64,000 nt of DNA. It comes from Fomitopsis serialis. Its lineage: Eukaryota; Basidiomycota; Agaricomycetes; Polyporales; Fomitopsidaceae. The notes beneath the pieces were generated by a model. That model did no database searches. It had not been told where the DNA came from and was given only the letters and a program-made list of their open reading frames with translations. This document shows, one piece after another, positions 46,646 through 56,732 of this stretch. Numbering within the stretch: the first letter of the stretch is position 1; each line of letters starts with the position of its first letter. The DNA is taken from assembly GCF_022376445.1 (NCBI RefSeq), contig NW_025955056.1, positions 62,001-126,000 of the forward strand. The letters are read 5' to 3'. The position numbers were made by a program, and so were the translations under genes.

Positions 46646-49600
46646 CTAAGGCAACGAGGTCAAAGGGTGCACCCCGTGAGAACCGCCCTGCAACATGTCC
46701 CGCCACGAAACCCATCCGTCCGGCCATTCCTTCGCGAGTTTGCCCAGAAGCGAGGACCTGGCCTTCCCCTCCATGAATGCCCGGCTCGTGCAGACGACCA
46801 TGGCGCGCTTGCAGCGTGAGAGCATGACATTCGTTCTCCGCAAGTTGTTGAGGAACCCAACATTGTTCGACCGCACGACGGAGATAAGAACGTAGTCCTC
46901 CTCATTACCTGGAAATATGTCGGCGTGTCAGCCCGTCATTTGCTGAGCACAGCTTGTTTCTCACCCTGGAACGAGTCGACATTGAAACACTTATTCTCCC
47001 AAGGGAGCTTCGCATCTTTCAGCTTCCGCTCCAAGGCGTTGCGCTGTGCATCGTAAGGCGTGATAACGCGGTATGTCTTCCCCTGTGCATGGAATTTCCT
47101 CGCTATCACCACGATGGCATCTGCTTCAGCGTTGTTCTGTAACGCCAGCTCCGTCAGCATACGTCGTCGGATCACTTCTATTAGACTTACGACCCAGCTC
47201 TTACCAGACCTCGCTTCCCTCCCGTGACTAACGTCTACGAGAAGGCACGACCGTCGAGAGTTTATGGAGTGGCTTGTCTTCAGGCGACTGCCATACACGT
47301 GCTTCGATATGAATGTACCGATCGGCTTTGGCATTCGGTCTGTATGTAGACGGGTCACTCATGTGGCTGAAGACGCAAGCAAACTACACGTACATTGTAC
47401 GTCGAGAAACAAGGCATCTTGTCGTAGATGTTGCAACTCGAAGATGCTGGGCATGTCACCTAGATCGTCTTGTCCATATGGTGCAACTGCAATTACGCTC
47501 AGCTAGTTAGTTCTTGCGCAACGACCAGCCAGCAAGTCCACTCACGTTGTTTGTCGTCTCCAATGAAGACGAGCTTCTTGATGCTGCGATCGAAGCGGCC
47601 TAGCAATGGCAAGTAGTCGCCGAGCTCGATCTGGCTGGCCTCATCCACGATCACTGTTTCGACAGGAACCAGGCGGGTGTAGCCCGACGTGGCCAAGCGC
47701 TGACTTGAGAGCATACTAAGAGTGCACAAGATAACTGTCGATCCAAGGAGCAGCCTCTCAGAACCGACGACATGATCGCCGAAGGCATCCGAGCGTATGA
47801 CGTTCCTCTCGATCTTCGTATACAGGTGTTCGTGCCTTTGTGAGGGCGTAAGGTCCAGCGAGCAAATAAAGGGAACTAATCTCACCAATCGAAATGGAAG
47901 TCTCGAGACACCAGAATCTTGAAGTCGAGGAATCGACGTCTGCGAGCTTTTCAGCAATGTTTTTGACGGCGACATTCGACTGGGCGAGCAGCCAGATGTT
48001 GTGTTTCTTCGTAGGATGCTCCGCCATGTCGACGACTGACGCAGCGATCACTGTCGTCTTACCCGTGCCTGGCGGCCAAGCACTAAACAAATCTGGTCGT
48101 CCGGGTCATCAGAGATTATCCGGTCGACTGCCGCGGCTTGCGAGTCGTTGAGGCGTCGACCCGCGAGGTGGATCTCGTAATCCGATGTGTTGGGCTCACG
48201 CGGGCGCCCGGGTGAGGACTGGTCGAAGATCTTGTGGACGATAGGCTGCTGAAAGAACGGAAGCGTTCGCTGCAACACCGACAGTACAATGAGGTCACGC
48301 TCCGACTCAGCATAGGTCGGAGGATCTTTGCCAATCGTGACAATACTCTTGATCGTGGCGGACGCGGCGACCGGCTTGTGTATACTGATCCTCGCCGATC
48401 TGCCATGCACTTCATTGACGCGCCCTTGAGTGGTGACTGTAGCGCCATTCTGCAGATTGAACTCGACATGCAGTTTCTGCGAGGACATCCGTCAGTTTAT
48501 ATGCATTCTGTCGTGGAAGGACGTATACCTGGTTGCCGCCATCCCTCATGCGCGTCTTGAAGCGTGTCTGATTGACATTCAGTATATCATCCTGTTTGCT
48601 GAACTCGGCGTGAACGTCATTCTTGACTTTGGAGGGCTTGAGAGCGTATAGCTGCCACGATATGCGAGTAAACTTAGCCAACCAACTGAGATCCTGTCTG
48701 GGTTCAGGTCAAACGAACAAGGAGGACAGCGATGAGAAGCTCACTTGTCTCGGTATGTCCATCGTATCGATTGTAGCAGCCCTCTGTAGCCGTGTGATCG
48801 CCCCTGGCAGTAAACCAACTTGACAAGCGGCCCATGCCCGCAGAGCGAGGTTCCGTACGCCACCTCCCTCGAATCCAGCACCAATAAAGCATCGAAAAAG
48901 CATGTCTGTGCACCTCCCGCTCGCCCCCTGCCGACTCCACGAACAAGTCCACGACCTGCCGACGACTATCACACCATGCTGAGTGTATGTCTATGGCATT
49001 GGATATCGTCAACTCGAAGTCATAGTAAAGTGCCAAGGCGATCTTGTGCATATCGAATCCCAGTTTGCGGTGCTCCCCACTTTCCAAGAGCATCTCGCGA
49101 AGAGTCCCGCGGCCTCGCGGATATTGTTGGGGGTTAGGTGCCACTCGTTTGTCGTAGCTCACCCTAGAAGACAACGCGGGGCTGGACATACGGACACATA
49201 GAACGTGTGTGGGGGTTGCAAAGGATATGTGGGTCAGTTGACCTCTAGCACCTTGGATGCAAGCCACTCCCAACGCGTCGTCGGACAAGGCGGTCAGAGC
49301 GTCGAGAGGAAAGTTGACGAGGTCTGACTCGTCCACTTCCATCACGAGCACCTCAGGGTGAGGGGCCCTGAAGAGCGTTTGCTCTAGAGTCCAGCTGCGG
49401 CGTACCATGTTGTGGGATGGCAACACGGCGTCCACGGCGGTCCTTATACGAGCCAGCGACGCCCAACGCGTATCGCAGCTGTTGTTATGGCTCTCGCGTG
49501 GATGTGTTCATGAAGACCCTGGGATAAATGCCTCAAGGCGACAAACCTTAAGTTATTATATGCATCAGCGTCGCTTCTGCAGATGCGTCATCTGTGGGTG

Positions 49601-49940
49601 GTAGTCTCATCTCAAGGCCTTCCAGCCGGGGTTTGTGTCGTTAAATTGGACGCACCGGGCTTCCAACAGGCATGGCGGTCGCTGCTGGTAGAAGTGATTT
49701 CTGGCGTCGTGACTCGATGGTGAACCCTAGACTCTCTGAATACGTCATAAATCGATCCTTTTATGCGAGGAGAGTCGTAAACAGGGTGGACCACACTCGA
49801 AGTTGTACACTGGTACTTGCAGCGATGAGCGTTCGGCGAGAGGTCGACGCACGGGCGCTCTGTCAGTCACTGTCGCCACGACCGTCACGAGCGCGCACGC
49901 GCTCGGTCATTCCACATCCTCTGATTCCTCACTTCAGACC
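46494..49940. repeat. segmental duplication unit C, reaching the PAM18 promoter
   Basis: This unit contains array copy 4. Its right end continues through GCGATGAGCGTTCGG and GTCACGAGCGCGCACG to CACATCCTC and CACTTCAGACC, only about 20 bp from the PAM18 ATG. The equivalent sequence in units A and B is followed by unrelated DNA, which indicates that unit C keeps the ancestral junction. Confidence 0.7.
46646..49408 (-). CDS. UPF1-like SF1B helicase, array copy 4
   Basis: This paralogue starts MVRRSWTLEQTLFRAPHPEV at 49408. The N-terminal region shows DDALGVACIQGARGQLTHI, HRKLGFDMHKIALALYYDFE and NLALRAWAACQVGLLP. The motor shows PPGTGKTTVIAASVVDMA, WLLAQSNVAVKNIAEKL, VDEASQIELGDYLPLL, KLVFIGDDKQ, YRVITPYDAQRNALERKL and RRTNVMLSRCKRAM. 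Two single-base deletions break the frame relative to copies 2 and 3. One is at about 48075, just before PPGTGKT (GGCCG where copies 2 and 3 imply an extra G). The other is at about 47931, in the VDFLDFK stretch (a T lost). The stop used by copies 2 and 3 is also changed, so the protein would run on to GVHPLTSLP at 46646-46648. It could be functional with sequencing errors, or decaying. Confidence 0.8.
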
Positions 49941-49960
49941 TATCCGCTTCTTGCTCTCTC
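49409..49960. promoter_or_regulatory. divergent promoter region array copy 4 / PAM18
   Basis: This interval of 552 bp lies between two divergent start codons. Most of it is shared with the flanks of the other array copies, so all of copies 2-4 carry sequence derived from the same bidirectional promoter. The GTCACGAGCGCGCACG word and a nearby GTCACTGTCGCCACGACCG are the most conserved parts. Confidence 0.6.
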
Positions 49961-50328
49961 ATGGCGACGCCTTTCCTCTTTGGTGTCGGCGCCATCGCGG
50001 CGGCCGTTGTAGGCAGGCAGATGATGCGCAGAGCTGGCCAAGGTGCCGCTGAGCAATGGGTGAAGGGCGGCTTCAAGGTGAAGATGGACCGCAAAGAAGC
50101 CATTGCGATCCTTGGACTCAAGTACGAACCCTTTGGCAGCTCGCACGCATGCTCATACGTTGACGGAATATACACGTCTACAGAGATAATCCGCAACTAA
50201 GGACCAAGATCAAGGACGCACACCGCCAGATCATGCTCGCCAACCATCCCGACCGCGGCGGTTCGCCATACCTCGCCAGTAAAATCAACGAGGCAAAAGA
50301 CATGCTTGAGAAATTGGAGAAGAGGTAG
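49961..50328 (+). CDS. PAM18: mitochondrial import motor J-protein Pam18/Tim14
   Basis: Pam18 (Tim14) is the J-domain subunit of the presequence translocase motor and stimulates mitochondrial Hsp70 at the inner membrane. Two exons (49961-50121 and 50184-50328) give 101 residues in frame. [20 protein letters not shown] is the membrane anchor. [18 protein letters not shown] leads over the intron into [18 protein letters not shown], followed by [20 protein letters not shown] with the HPD motif. Length and layout match the short fungal and animal forms. There is no frameshift. Its promoter is shared with the neighbouring helicase. Confidence 0.95.
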
Positions 50329-50758
50329 CAGGATGGTCTTCTGGTGCCAGGTGCGTTGCTCGTCGTTGTTATAACGATTGCCCGCTGTATTCACTCGGTT
50401 AGCAGTCCTACTGTTCACGATGTAACATGTTTCTACTGTACCATACCTTATAATGCCAGCACCACTCGGCCGACGAACCACTCGCTCCCCTCTCATCACG
50501 TTGAGTGCACGAACAATTCGACTCGGCCCGCCGTCAATAGCTTTTCTTCCTGCATGTTCACACCGCCATCGGACGCAACACGCAAATCAGCGTGCAACCT
50601 ACTTCCCGGTACCACATCAGTGCAATGTCAGTCCAACTTGCGTTCCGAGACACGGGCAGGTCCGCATCCCTTTCAGCTTCAGTTCACGCTCACCGTCACC
50701 CAAGAATATTGTCTGCAGTGTGCTGACTAAGCATATGTGCTCTTCTCATTCAGCCTCC
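50329..50758. other. intergenic, no gene seen
   Basis: This 430-bp gap lies between the PAM18 stop and the EFM4 start, with both genes on the plus strand. Only short frames without similarity are present. It must hold the PAM18 3' end and the EFM4 promoter. Confidence 0.5.
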
Positions 50759-51695
50759 ATGTCCTCGATCGACCTGCCGCCATCCAAGCTTGGGACGAAG
50801 GAACAGTACGTGTACCAATGATATCTCGCTGATCGTGCAAACAGTTCGCTCTCCGCAGCTGGGATGGCGTGTATCTTCGGAGCTAGTGAACTTCGAAGAG
50901 ATCGGGGACGAGGGTGAAGTGTGGTAAGTGCTCCACCCCTCTCTATATCACCTACCCATAGGCCACCTCGCCTTGCAGGTTCGGCGAGGACAGTGTGGAG
51001 AAAATGGTAGACTGGGCTCTGGATCACGTCCCCACCGACCATCGCCATACATCCTCGAGGTCGGCGCCGGGAACGGCAATCTCCTCTTCGCGCTGCACGA
51101 AGCGGGTTCGCGGCAGAGCGGATCGCGGCGTGGATTACAGCGCGGACGCGGTGAAGCTCGCAGCGGCGATCGCCACATCTAAGCAGCAAGAGAAGGAGGA
51201 ACACGAGGACGCGAGTGTGACAGGACCCGGGGCAATCACGTTTGCGGTGTGCGACTTCCTTGCGGAAGACGTCCCTTGCTGGATGGTGTACAGGAAATAG
51301 GGCGTGGGATCTCGTCCTTGACAAGGGTACATTCGATGCGATTGCTTGGCAGGACAGGATGAGCACGGGACGAATATTGCAGACGGCTACCCATCCAGAG
51401 TAGGGAGGGTTGTGAAGCACGGAGGGTACTTCCTCATAACGTGTATGTTCCATTCCTCTCAAGCTCCGGCCGTACTCACTTCCCATCACCTCAGCCTGCA
51501 ATTTCACAGAGAGGAACTCATGTCGAAGTTCGCCACATCGGAGACCGGGTTGACGTACCAGTACGTCTCCGTGACACCGTCTGATACACCTGCTCACGAC
51601 CGCACACGCAGTTCTCGTATCCCCTTCCCGAGCTTCTCTTTGGCGGCAAAAGCGGCAACGTCTATTCCAGCGTTGCATTCCAAAAGCAGGTCTAA
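50759..51695 (+). CDS. EFM4: EF1A lysine methyltransferase (Efm4/METTL10 family)
   Basis: This is a seven-beta-strand methyltransferase of the Efm4/METTL10 family, which methylates a lysine of translation elongation factor 1A. It starts MSSIDLPPSKLGTKE, and an intron (GTACGT at about 50812) leads to HWDGVYLR. It continues ELVNFEEIGDEGEVW, FGEDSVEKMVDWALDHV, the SAM-binding ILEVGAGNGNLLFALHEAG, VDYSADAVKLAAAIA, ITFAVCDFLAEDVP and WDLVLDKGTFDAI. After the GGYFLIT stretch it ends SRIPFPSF, LFGGKSGNVYSSVAFQKQV with TAA at 51693-51695. Frame breaks consistent with one missing base occur at about 50880 (between VYLR and ELVNF) and 51636 (PSF/LFGG). Further breaks in the middle mean the exon model is approximate. 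It ends about 12 bp from the convergent SGD1 gene. Confidence 0.85.
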
Positions 51696-51707
51696 AGCCA
51701 TCATCTG

Positions 51708-54700
51708 CTACAACCCCGCAACGACGTCCATCCCTGTCCGCAACGTATCTCTCGCCACCTGACTCGCCCACTTGATGAACCGTTGTCATCGCCCGCGTCC
51801 TTCCCTCGGAATGTCTCGCTAAGGAAGTAGATGAGGCCCACCGCAAGGTTCTGTACCCGCGTGGCTTTGATGAAGGCCTCTTCGAGGGCTCCTCTATTCC
51901 GGGTGGTCGGAAGCGCGCTCGGGTCCGCGCTGAGTAGCGGAGTGGAAACCTGAGTGCTGACGAAGACTTGGGTGAGGAGCTCCTTGAGGAACTTCTGTGA
52001 CTGGGGCCTCAGGACGGTGAAGTCGACGGGCTATATCGCACGAATTGATCAATACGTCGCAAAAGATATGCTTCATCATGCTACGAACCTTGAGGATCGC
52101 GAGTGTGCAGCAATCTTTAGCGATCCACCACCCGTACGCTCTAGCGACGTTCCGTAGCCTCGTCGACGAGATGCTCTTCACGTCGAACCCTGCATCCTCG
52201 CCGAGGTTCTTGATGACCTCCGCGCCGCCTACGCTCGTCTCGCCGAGGTCGCGGAGGAAGTCCCACAGGCAGAACTGTAATGTAATCCTGTGCGAATGAG
52301 AGGTTCGACAGAGTTGCTGCCCGACGAGCGTGTAGTACGGGTTGTACGTCTTTTCCTGTGGGGTGTTCTATGAGCGGGGGGGGGGCGCACATGAGAAGAG
52401 AACGACGCACGTTGCCGCAACAGTGTAAGATGACGCGGATGGCCTCGCGTTGCTGGACCTCAGTCAGCTTGAGCTGGGACAGTCGTTCGCAGGCATCCAC
52501 GTAGTCCTATATTGACTATGAGCATGATCCCTACAGTCGTGCAACCCAGACGATAACGTACCTCACTGCTCATGAGCACGACGAAGATCCCTCTCCGAAT
52601 ATCAGTGTTCATCCCTTGTTTCCGCGCCAGCTTCAGCAGGGTGTTCTCGCTGATCGCCTCTGCATCTACGTTTGTCTTGCCCGAAACCTCGCGCTGAGCT
52701 TCTTGGCGCTCCACGAGCGGATCGCCTCCCCAGGCTGCTCCGACGAGCCACCACTTGCCCTTGCTCTCCGAGTTGTGAAGATCGTCAAGGCTCACACGGA
52801 GAGGCTCGTGCGACAACACTGCAGATATACGTCAGTGGTTGCCCAGTGCTCTATGACAGCCGTTGTTAGCGTACCATGACGTTTCTTGCTCAATCCCGAG
52901 AGGAACTTCTTGAGACGTTCAACCGTCTCTGCCCCTGGAGTGCTCCCAGCGTTCTTGACCTTGTTGTTCTTGAGGTTGGTCAATGTCTCGACCATGAAGC
53001 GCGCTCGGGAGCTAGCAGCTCGTCAGAGTGAATACGCTGAGGCGCGGTTCAAACTAACCTCATTGCATTTGGTTGGCTTGGTAGCTTCGACTGCACGATT
53101 TGTATGATGCTCTTGAGAGCCGTCGGGTCGTCCTGCCGCAACTGTTGTCCGGAATCTGCCCCTAGTCAGAAGCCGAACGCAGGACCATGCTGACAAGCAA
53201 CACCCACTTCTCGTGATCTTCAGCAACAGTTCTATTCTGAACTCCGTGAGGTCGCCATCCAACAGGTCGCGGATGATGTCGTACACCAACACGCAAGAGA
53301 TGACCTGAAAGTTGTAAAGTTCCGAGAGCAGGACGATGAGATTGGAGGCCTCCTTGCCGATGGTTCCAGCACCCTCCTCCAGCTTCGCCTCAGATATCGG
53401 TGGGCTCGGTGATTGCCCGTTCTGTACCTCTGCGAAATGGCGCTCATATGATGCAACGGAGTTCTGGACGAAGTACGCGGCTGGAAGCACGATCAGTACA
53501 AGTTCCGGGCCTCTGTTCAGTAAATCACGGACCAAATTCGATGCCAACCAATTTGTGGAGAGCGGAGATGAACGCGGAATGAAGGACAACATAAGAGTCG
53601 AGAAGCATTGAATGGGCAGAGATCCCATCCACGATGAGTGTGGTCAGGGTGGAAGTCACGTCTGCGCGCCGAAGATCATCAGACGAACGTGCAAAGAGGC
53701 AGACGTGTACTGACCGTGTCGTCGATGGTTACGATATATCTCCTCGACACCATCCACTATTGACGCAATGTTCTGTTCGCTCAGTCTTCGTGGCAAGCAT
53801 CAGTGGGAGTATGTCGACGCGCGAATGAGGCGCACCGGTTAAGTAATCCCTTCAACTGCCTCGTGAGCTTCAGCTGTGCCTCGGATGGAGCCGCATCTTC
53901 ATCCTTGGTGCGATTCCTCAAGTGTGGAGGAACGTAACGCCCACTCGGTGTCGCTGCTACTGACCAAGCATCAGGGACCACAGCAAGTGGGATAAAACTA
54001 ATGGAATACGAACCAGACGTTTGCACGGAGGCCGGACTAGGATGTTCACGAGAAACCACATATTTCAAATCATCATCTGCGCTGTCTGAGCTATCATCCT
54101 CCTGTATGCCGCCCCATTCCTCGTCTTCATTTGGGTCTGACGCGTCACTCGTCTCCAAGTCTTCTTCTTTGTCTGCAGGGGACTCATCTTCTGTACCACT
54201 CTTTGCGTCAATGTCAGACTCAGCGTCAGACTCAGATGATCCCTCCTCCAGCTCATGGATGGCGGACTAAGGAATAGTGAGTGTTTGCGGTGAGCTAGGC
54301 GACCGAAACACATACCTTGGAGGCAGGCAATATTGTCGCCTCGATAGTATCGAGGTCCTGGAAAAGATCTATGGGAGCAGATATAGCGAGTTCGCCATAC
54401 TGCAAGGAGGCTCGTACCGTCGAGACCATCGTCCTCTCCCTTCCCATACTTCGCACCTTGCTTCCCTCCCTTACGGTATCCGAGCTTGGATTCCAGATAG
54501 GCAATGTAGGCATCCTCTGCTTCCTCCTGTCGGAACGCGATATAGCTGCAGGGTCGAGAGTACGGATGTCGACTTCGCCTTCTTCGAGCGGTGTACGACC
54601 TTTTCAAGCTTTGCCTCTGACTGAAGACTTGACTGGCCAGAAGCATGTTTGCGGGTTTTAGCGGTTTCGTATAAATCGAAGGTTTGCTACCATTTACGGG

Positions 54701-55042
54701 CGTTGGTGCGATAGATGTAGACTGGGTTAGCTTCGCTTTCTTGCGCTGGGGCGATTCTGCATGTTCGTGCTCTGCATGCCTCTTAGGATTTGTGGGCTTG
54801 TGCTGAACATTATTAGATGAGAAGAACTGAGTCTTGCGCTGTCTGCGGCCCTCGCGCTCCTGCTTCCGGGCTTCCTTCCTCGAGAGGTGTCGATTTCCTG
54901 ATTTCAGCTTCCGGTGGTGACTGTCGTCTGCACGAGACTTAGATGACACGACGTTGTTACAATGAGAGACACACTCACTCGTCTGACCGTTCAGCTCCTC
55001 GAGCAAGGACTGAGGAAGTGAGGGTCCCGAACGTGCAGACAT
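51708..55042 (-). CDS. SGD1: nucleolar MIF4G/MA3 protein Sgd1/NOM1
   Basis: This is the Sgd1/NOM1 nucleolar protein, needed for 18S rRNA maturation. From ATG 55042 (MSARSGPSLPQSLLEELNGQ) a basic N-terminus has HLSRKEARKQEREGRRQRK. The family's AYIAYLESKLGYRKGGKQ and an acidic stretch (DASDPNEDEEWGGIQEDD) follow. The MIF4G domain begins GRYVPPHLRNR, LTRQLKGLLNRMSEQNIASI, VEEIYRNHRRHDV and continues with EASNLIVLLSELYNFQV and YDIIRDLLDGDLTEF. The MA3 domain comes later, with DYVDACERLSQLKL and REAIRVILHCCGN. The C-terminus has QFCLWDFLRDLGE, VARAYGWWIAKDC and TRVQNLAVGLIYFLSETFR. The stop most consistent with the family is at 51708-51710 (TLRTGMDVVAGL), reached with a -1 shift near 51760. Another shift lies near 54546. 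About a dozen exons. Confidence 0.85.
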
Positions 55043-55243
55043 AATTTCGAGAGCCACGCACCTGATTGGGTGTTCTGAGTCTGCAGTAGCGGAAAGCGGT
55101 TGTTTGTGCCTGTTGTCCAAAGGCTTCGATCACCTACCCTTTTAGGAAGTATGTAGCACGGAACGTTCCGCCACAGGCGCGTACGCAGCAAACAAGGACC
55201 AACAACGCGCTCACTCCTTCACGCGACGCGTTCTTTGCCGTGC
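55043..55243. promoter_or_regulatory. shared divergent promoter SGD1/RNH201
   Basis: The start codons of SGD1 (minus) and RNH201 (plus) are separated by 201 bp with no other feature, so both promoters are here. No TATA box is seen. Confidence 0.55.
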
Positions 55244-56561
55244 ATGTCTGCCTCTCACTCTGTCGCTTTGAAACCCAAACGGTCTGGACCTCTCAGCAAG
55301 TACTTTGGAAATATGTCGGACGATCCTGAATCGTTGGCATCTGCATCGAGCAGCGTCCCCTCGATTCTCGACCCTCCGCTCCACTAACTGCTTCATACAC
55401 TTATCACTCGCCCTGCCCTACCGCTCCTGGTCCTTATATTCTCGGAGTTGACGAAGCGGGAAGAGGTCCGGTGCTTGGTCCTCTCGTGTACGGAGTCGCC
55501 TACTGCCCTGCTGCATATCACGACGATCTAGACAAGCTAGGCTTCGCAGGTACGCACACATACTGCCCATGACAGTACATGCAATGTATGATGTACTCGA
55601 CAGACTCAAAGACACTGACCGCTGCAACACGATCCACACTACTGAAGACGCTGTGCTCTGATCCCGCCAGTTTGGCTTGGTCCGTCCGAGTCTTGTGGTA
55701 TATGCATTCCTATATTCTATTCGGAACGCGGTCCTTACTAATGTTGTCTTCACCAAGTCCCCAAGCAATATCCTCGGGCATGTTGCGGAGGCCTCCAACG
55801 AACCTCAATCGCCAGTCAGAACAGCCACTATTTTGCTCATACGTGAAGTCCTCGAGCGTGGCATCGAGTTATCCGAGGTACGGTCCTGGTCGCCCTGTTC
55901 CCTATGCCGCTACGCTCATCACCGTATATAGGTATACGTAGATGCACTAGGGCCCACAAAGACATACGAGGCCTATTTAACCTCTCTATTCCCTGGTATC
56001 AGCTTCACGGTGACCGCCAAAGCCGATTCCAAATTCAAGATAGTCGGCGCAGCAAGTGTGGCTGCGAAAGTAACTCGAGATGCCTGGGTCGAAGGCTGGA
56101 TGTTCGAGGAGCATCAGCCGGTGGAGAGTTATCAAATACTACTGCGAAGAAGCAAGAGAAACCTACATGGGGAACAGAACTGGGCAGCGGCTACCCCTCT
56201 GGTTTGAGACGCTTTCTCTGCATCCTCGAGCCTGGTGGCTGATGTGCATGTTGTAGACCCCAAGACGCAGGCTTGGATCAAAAGCTCCATGGAGCCAACG
56301 TTTGGTTTTCCTTCATTAGTCCGTTTCTCCTGGACGACTGTCAAGATGGTTCTGGACAAAAGTGCACACTCTGTTGAGTGGTACGTATACTCCTGTTTAA
56401 CCGAGGGTGCACATTGAATCTTCACTGACGCTGGGCAATGCTGTAGGATTGATGACGGCCAGGCATCCCTGACGAAAGCGTTCGAGAGTGGTACAGGCTT
56501 GGATAAGAACCGCTGCGCAGTAGCCAAAGACCTCTGCATACGGAGTGTCTCCAGCTTGTGA
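55244..56561 (+). CDS. RNH201: ribonuclease H2 catalytic subunit A
   Basis: This is the catalytic subunit of RNase H2, which cleaves RNA in RNA-DNA hybrids and removes single ribonucleotides from DNA. It starts [20 protein letters not shown], and QKxxL-like [11 protein letters not shown] resembles a PCNA-binding region (inference). The catalytic block is [20 protein letters not shown] (55450-55467 for DEAGRG), then [27 protein letters not shown] and [18 protein letters not shown] with TRDAW. Later come [27 protein letters not shown] and a C-terminal CIRSVSSL with the stop at 56559-56561. An in-frame TAA at about 55386 disappears if one base is restored ([10 protein letters not shown]), as in other genes of the window. 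Six or more exons. Confidence 0.9.
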
Positions 56562-56732
56562 GGCTCAGTCCACCATACATGATACCCTTCACGAATCTCC
56601 ACAAATGACATCCGCATTTCATTACACGCATTGCACATACAGGCCTACCTCAAATCTCATGACGGTGTATATCTAGGGTACGACATACAGTGACCAAATA
56701 TAACGTCCGGGACAAACACAAGAAGTTGCGAG

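Noticed and set aside
38902..49408. array copies as transposon-encoded helicases (Helitron-like)
   Set aside because: The motor is UPF1-type SF1B with introns. No Rep/HUH domain, no Helitron termini and no transposase were seen, and the duplicated flanks fit segmental duplication.
50746..51846. 366-codon open frame antisense to EFM4
   Set aside because: The plus strand encodes conserved methyltransferase motifs in the same region.
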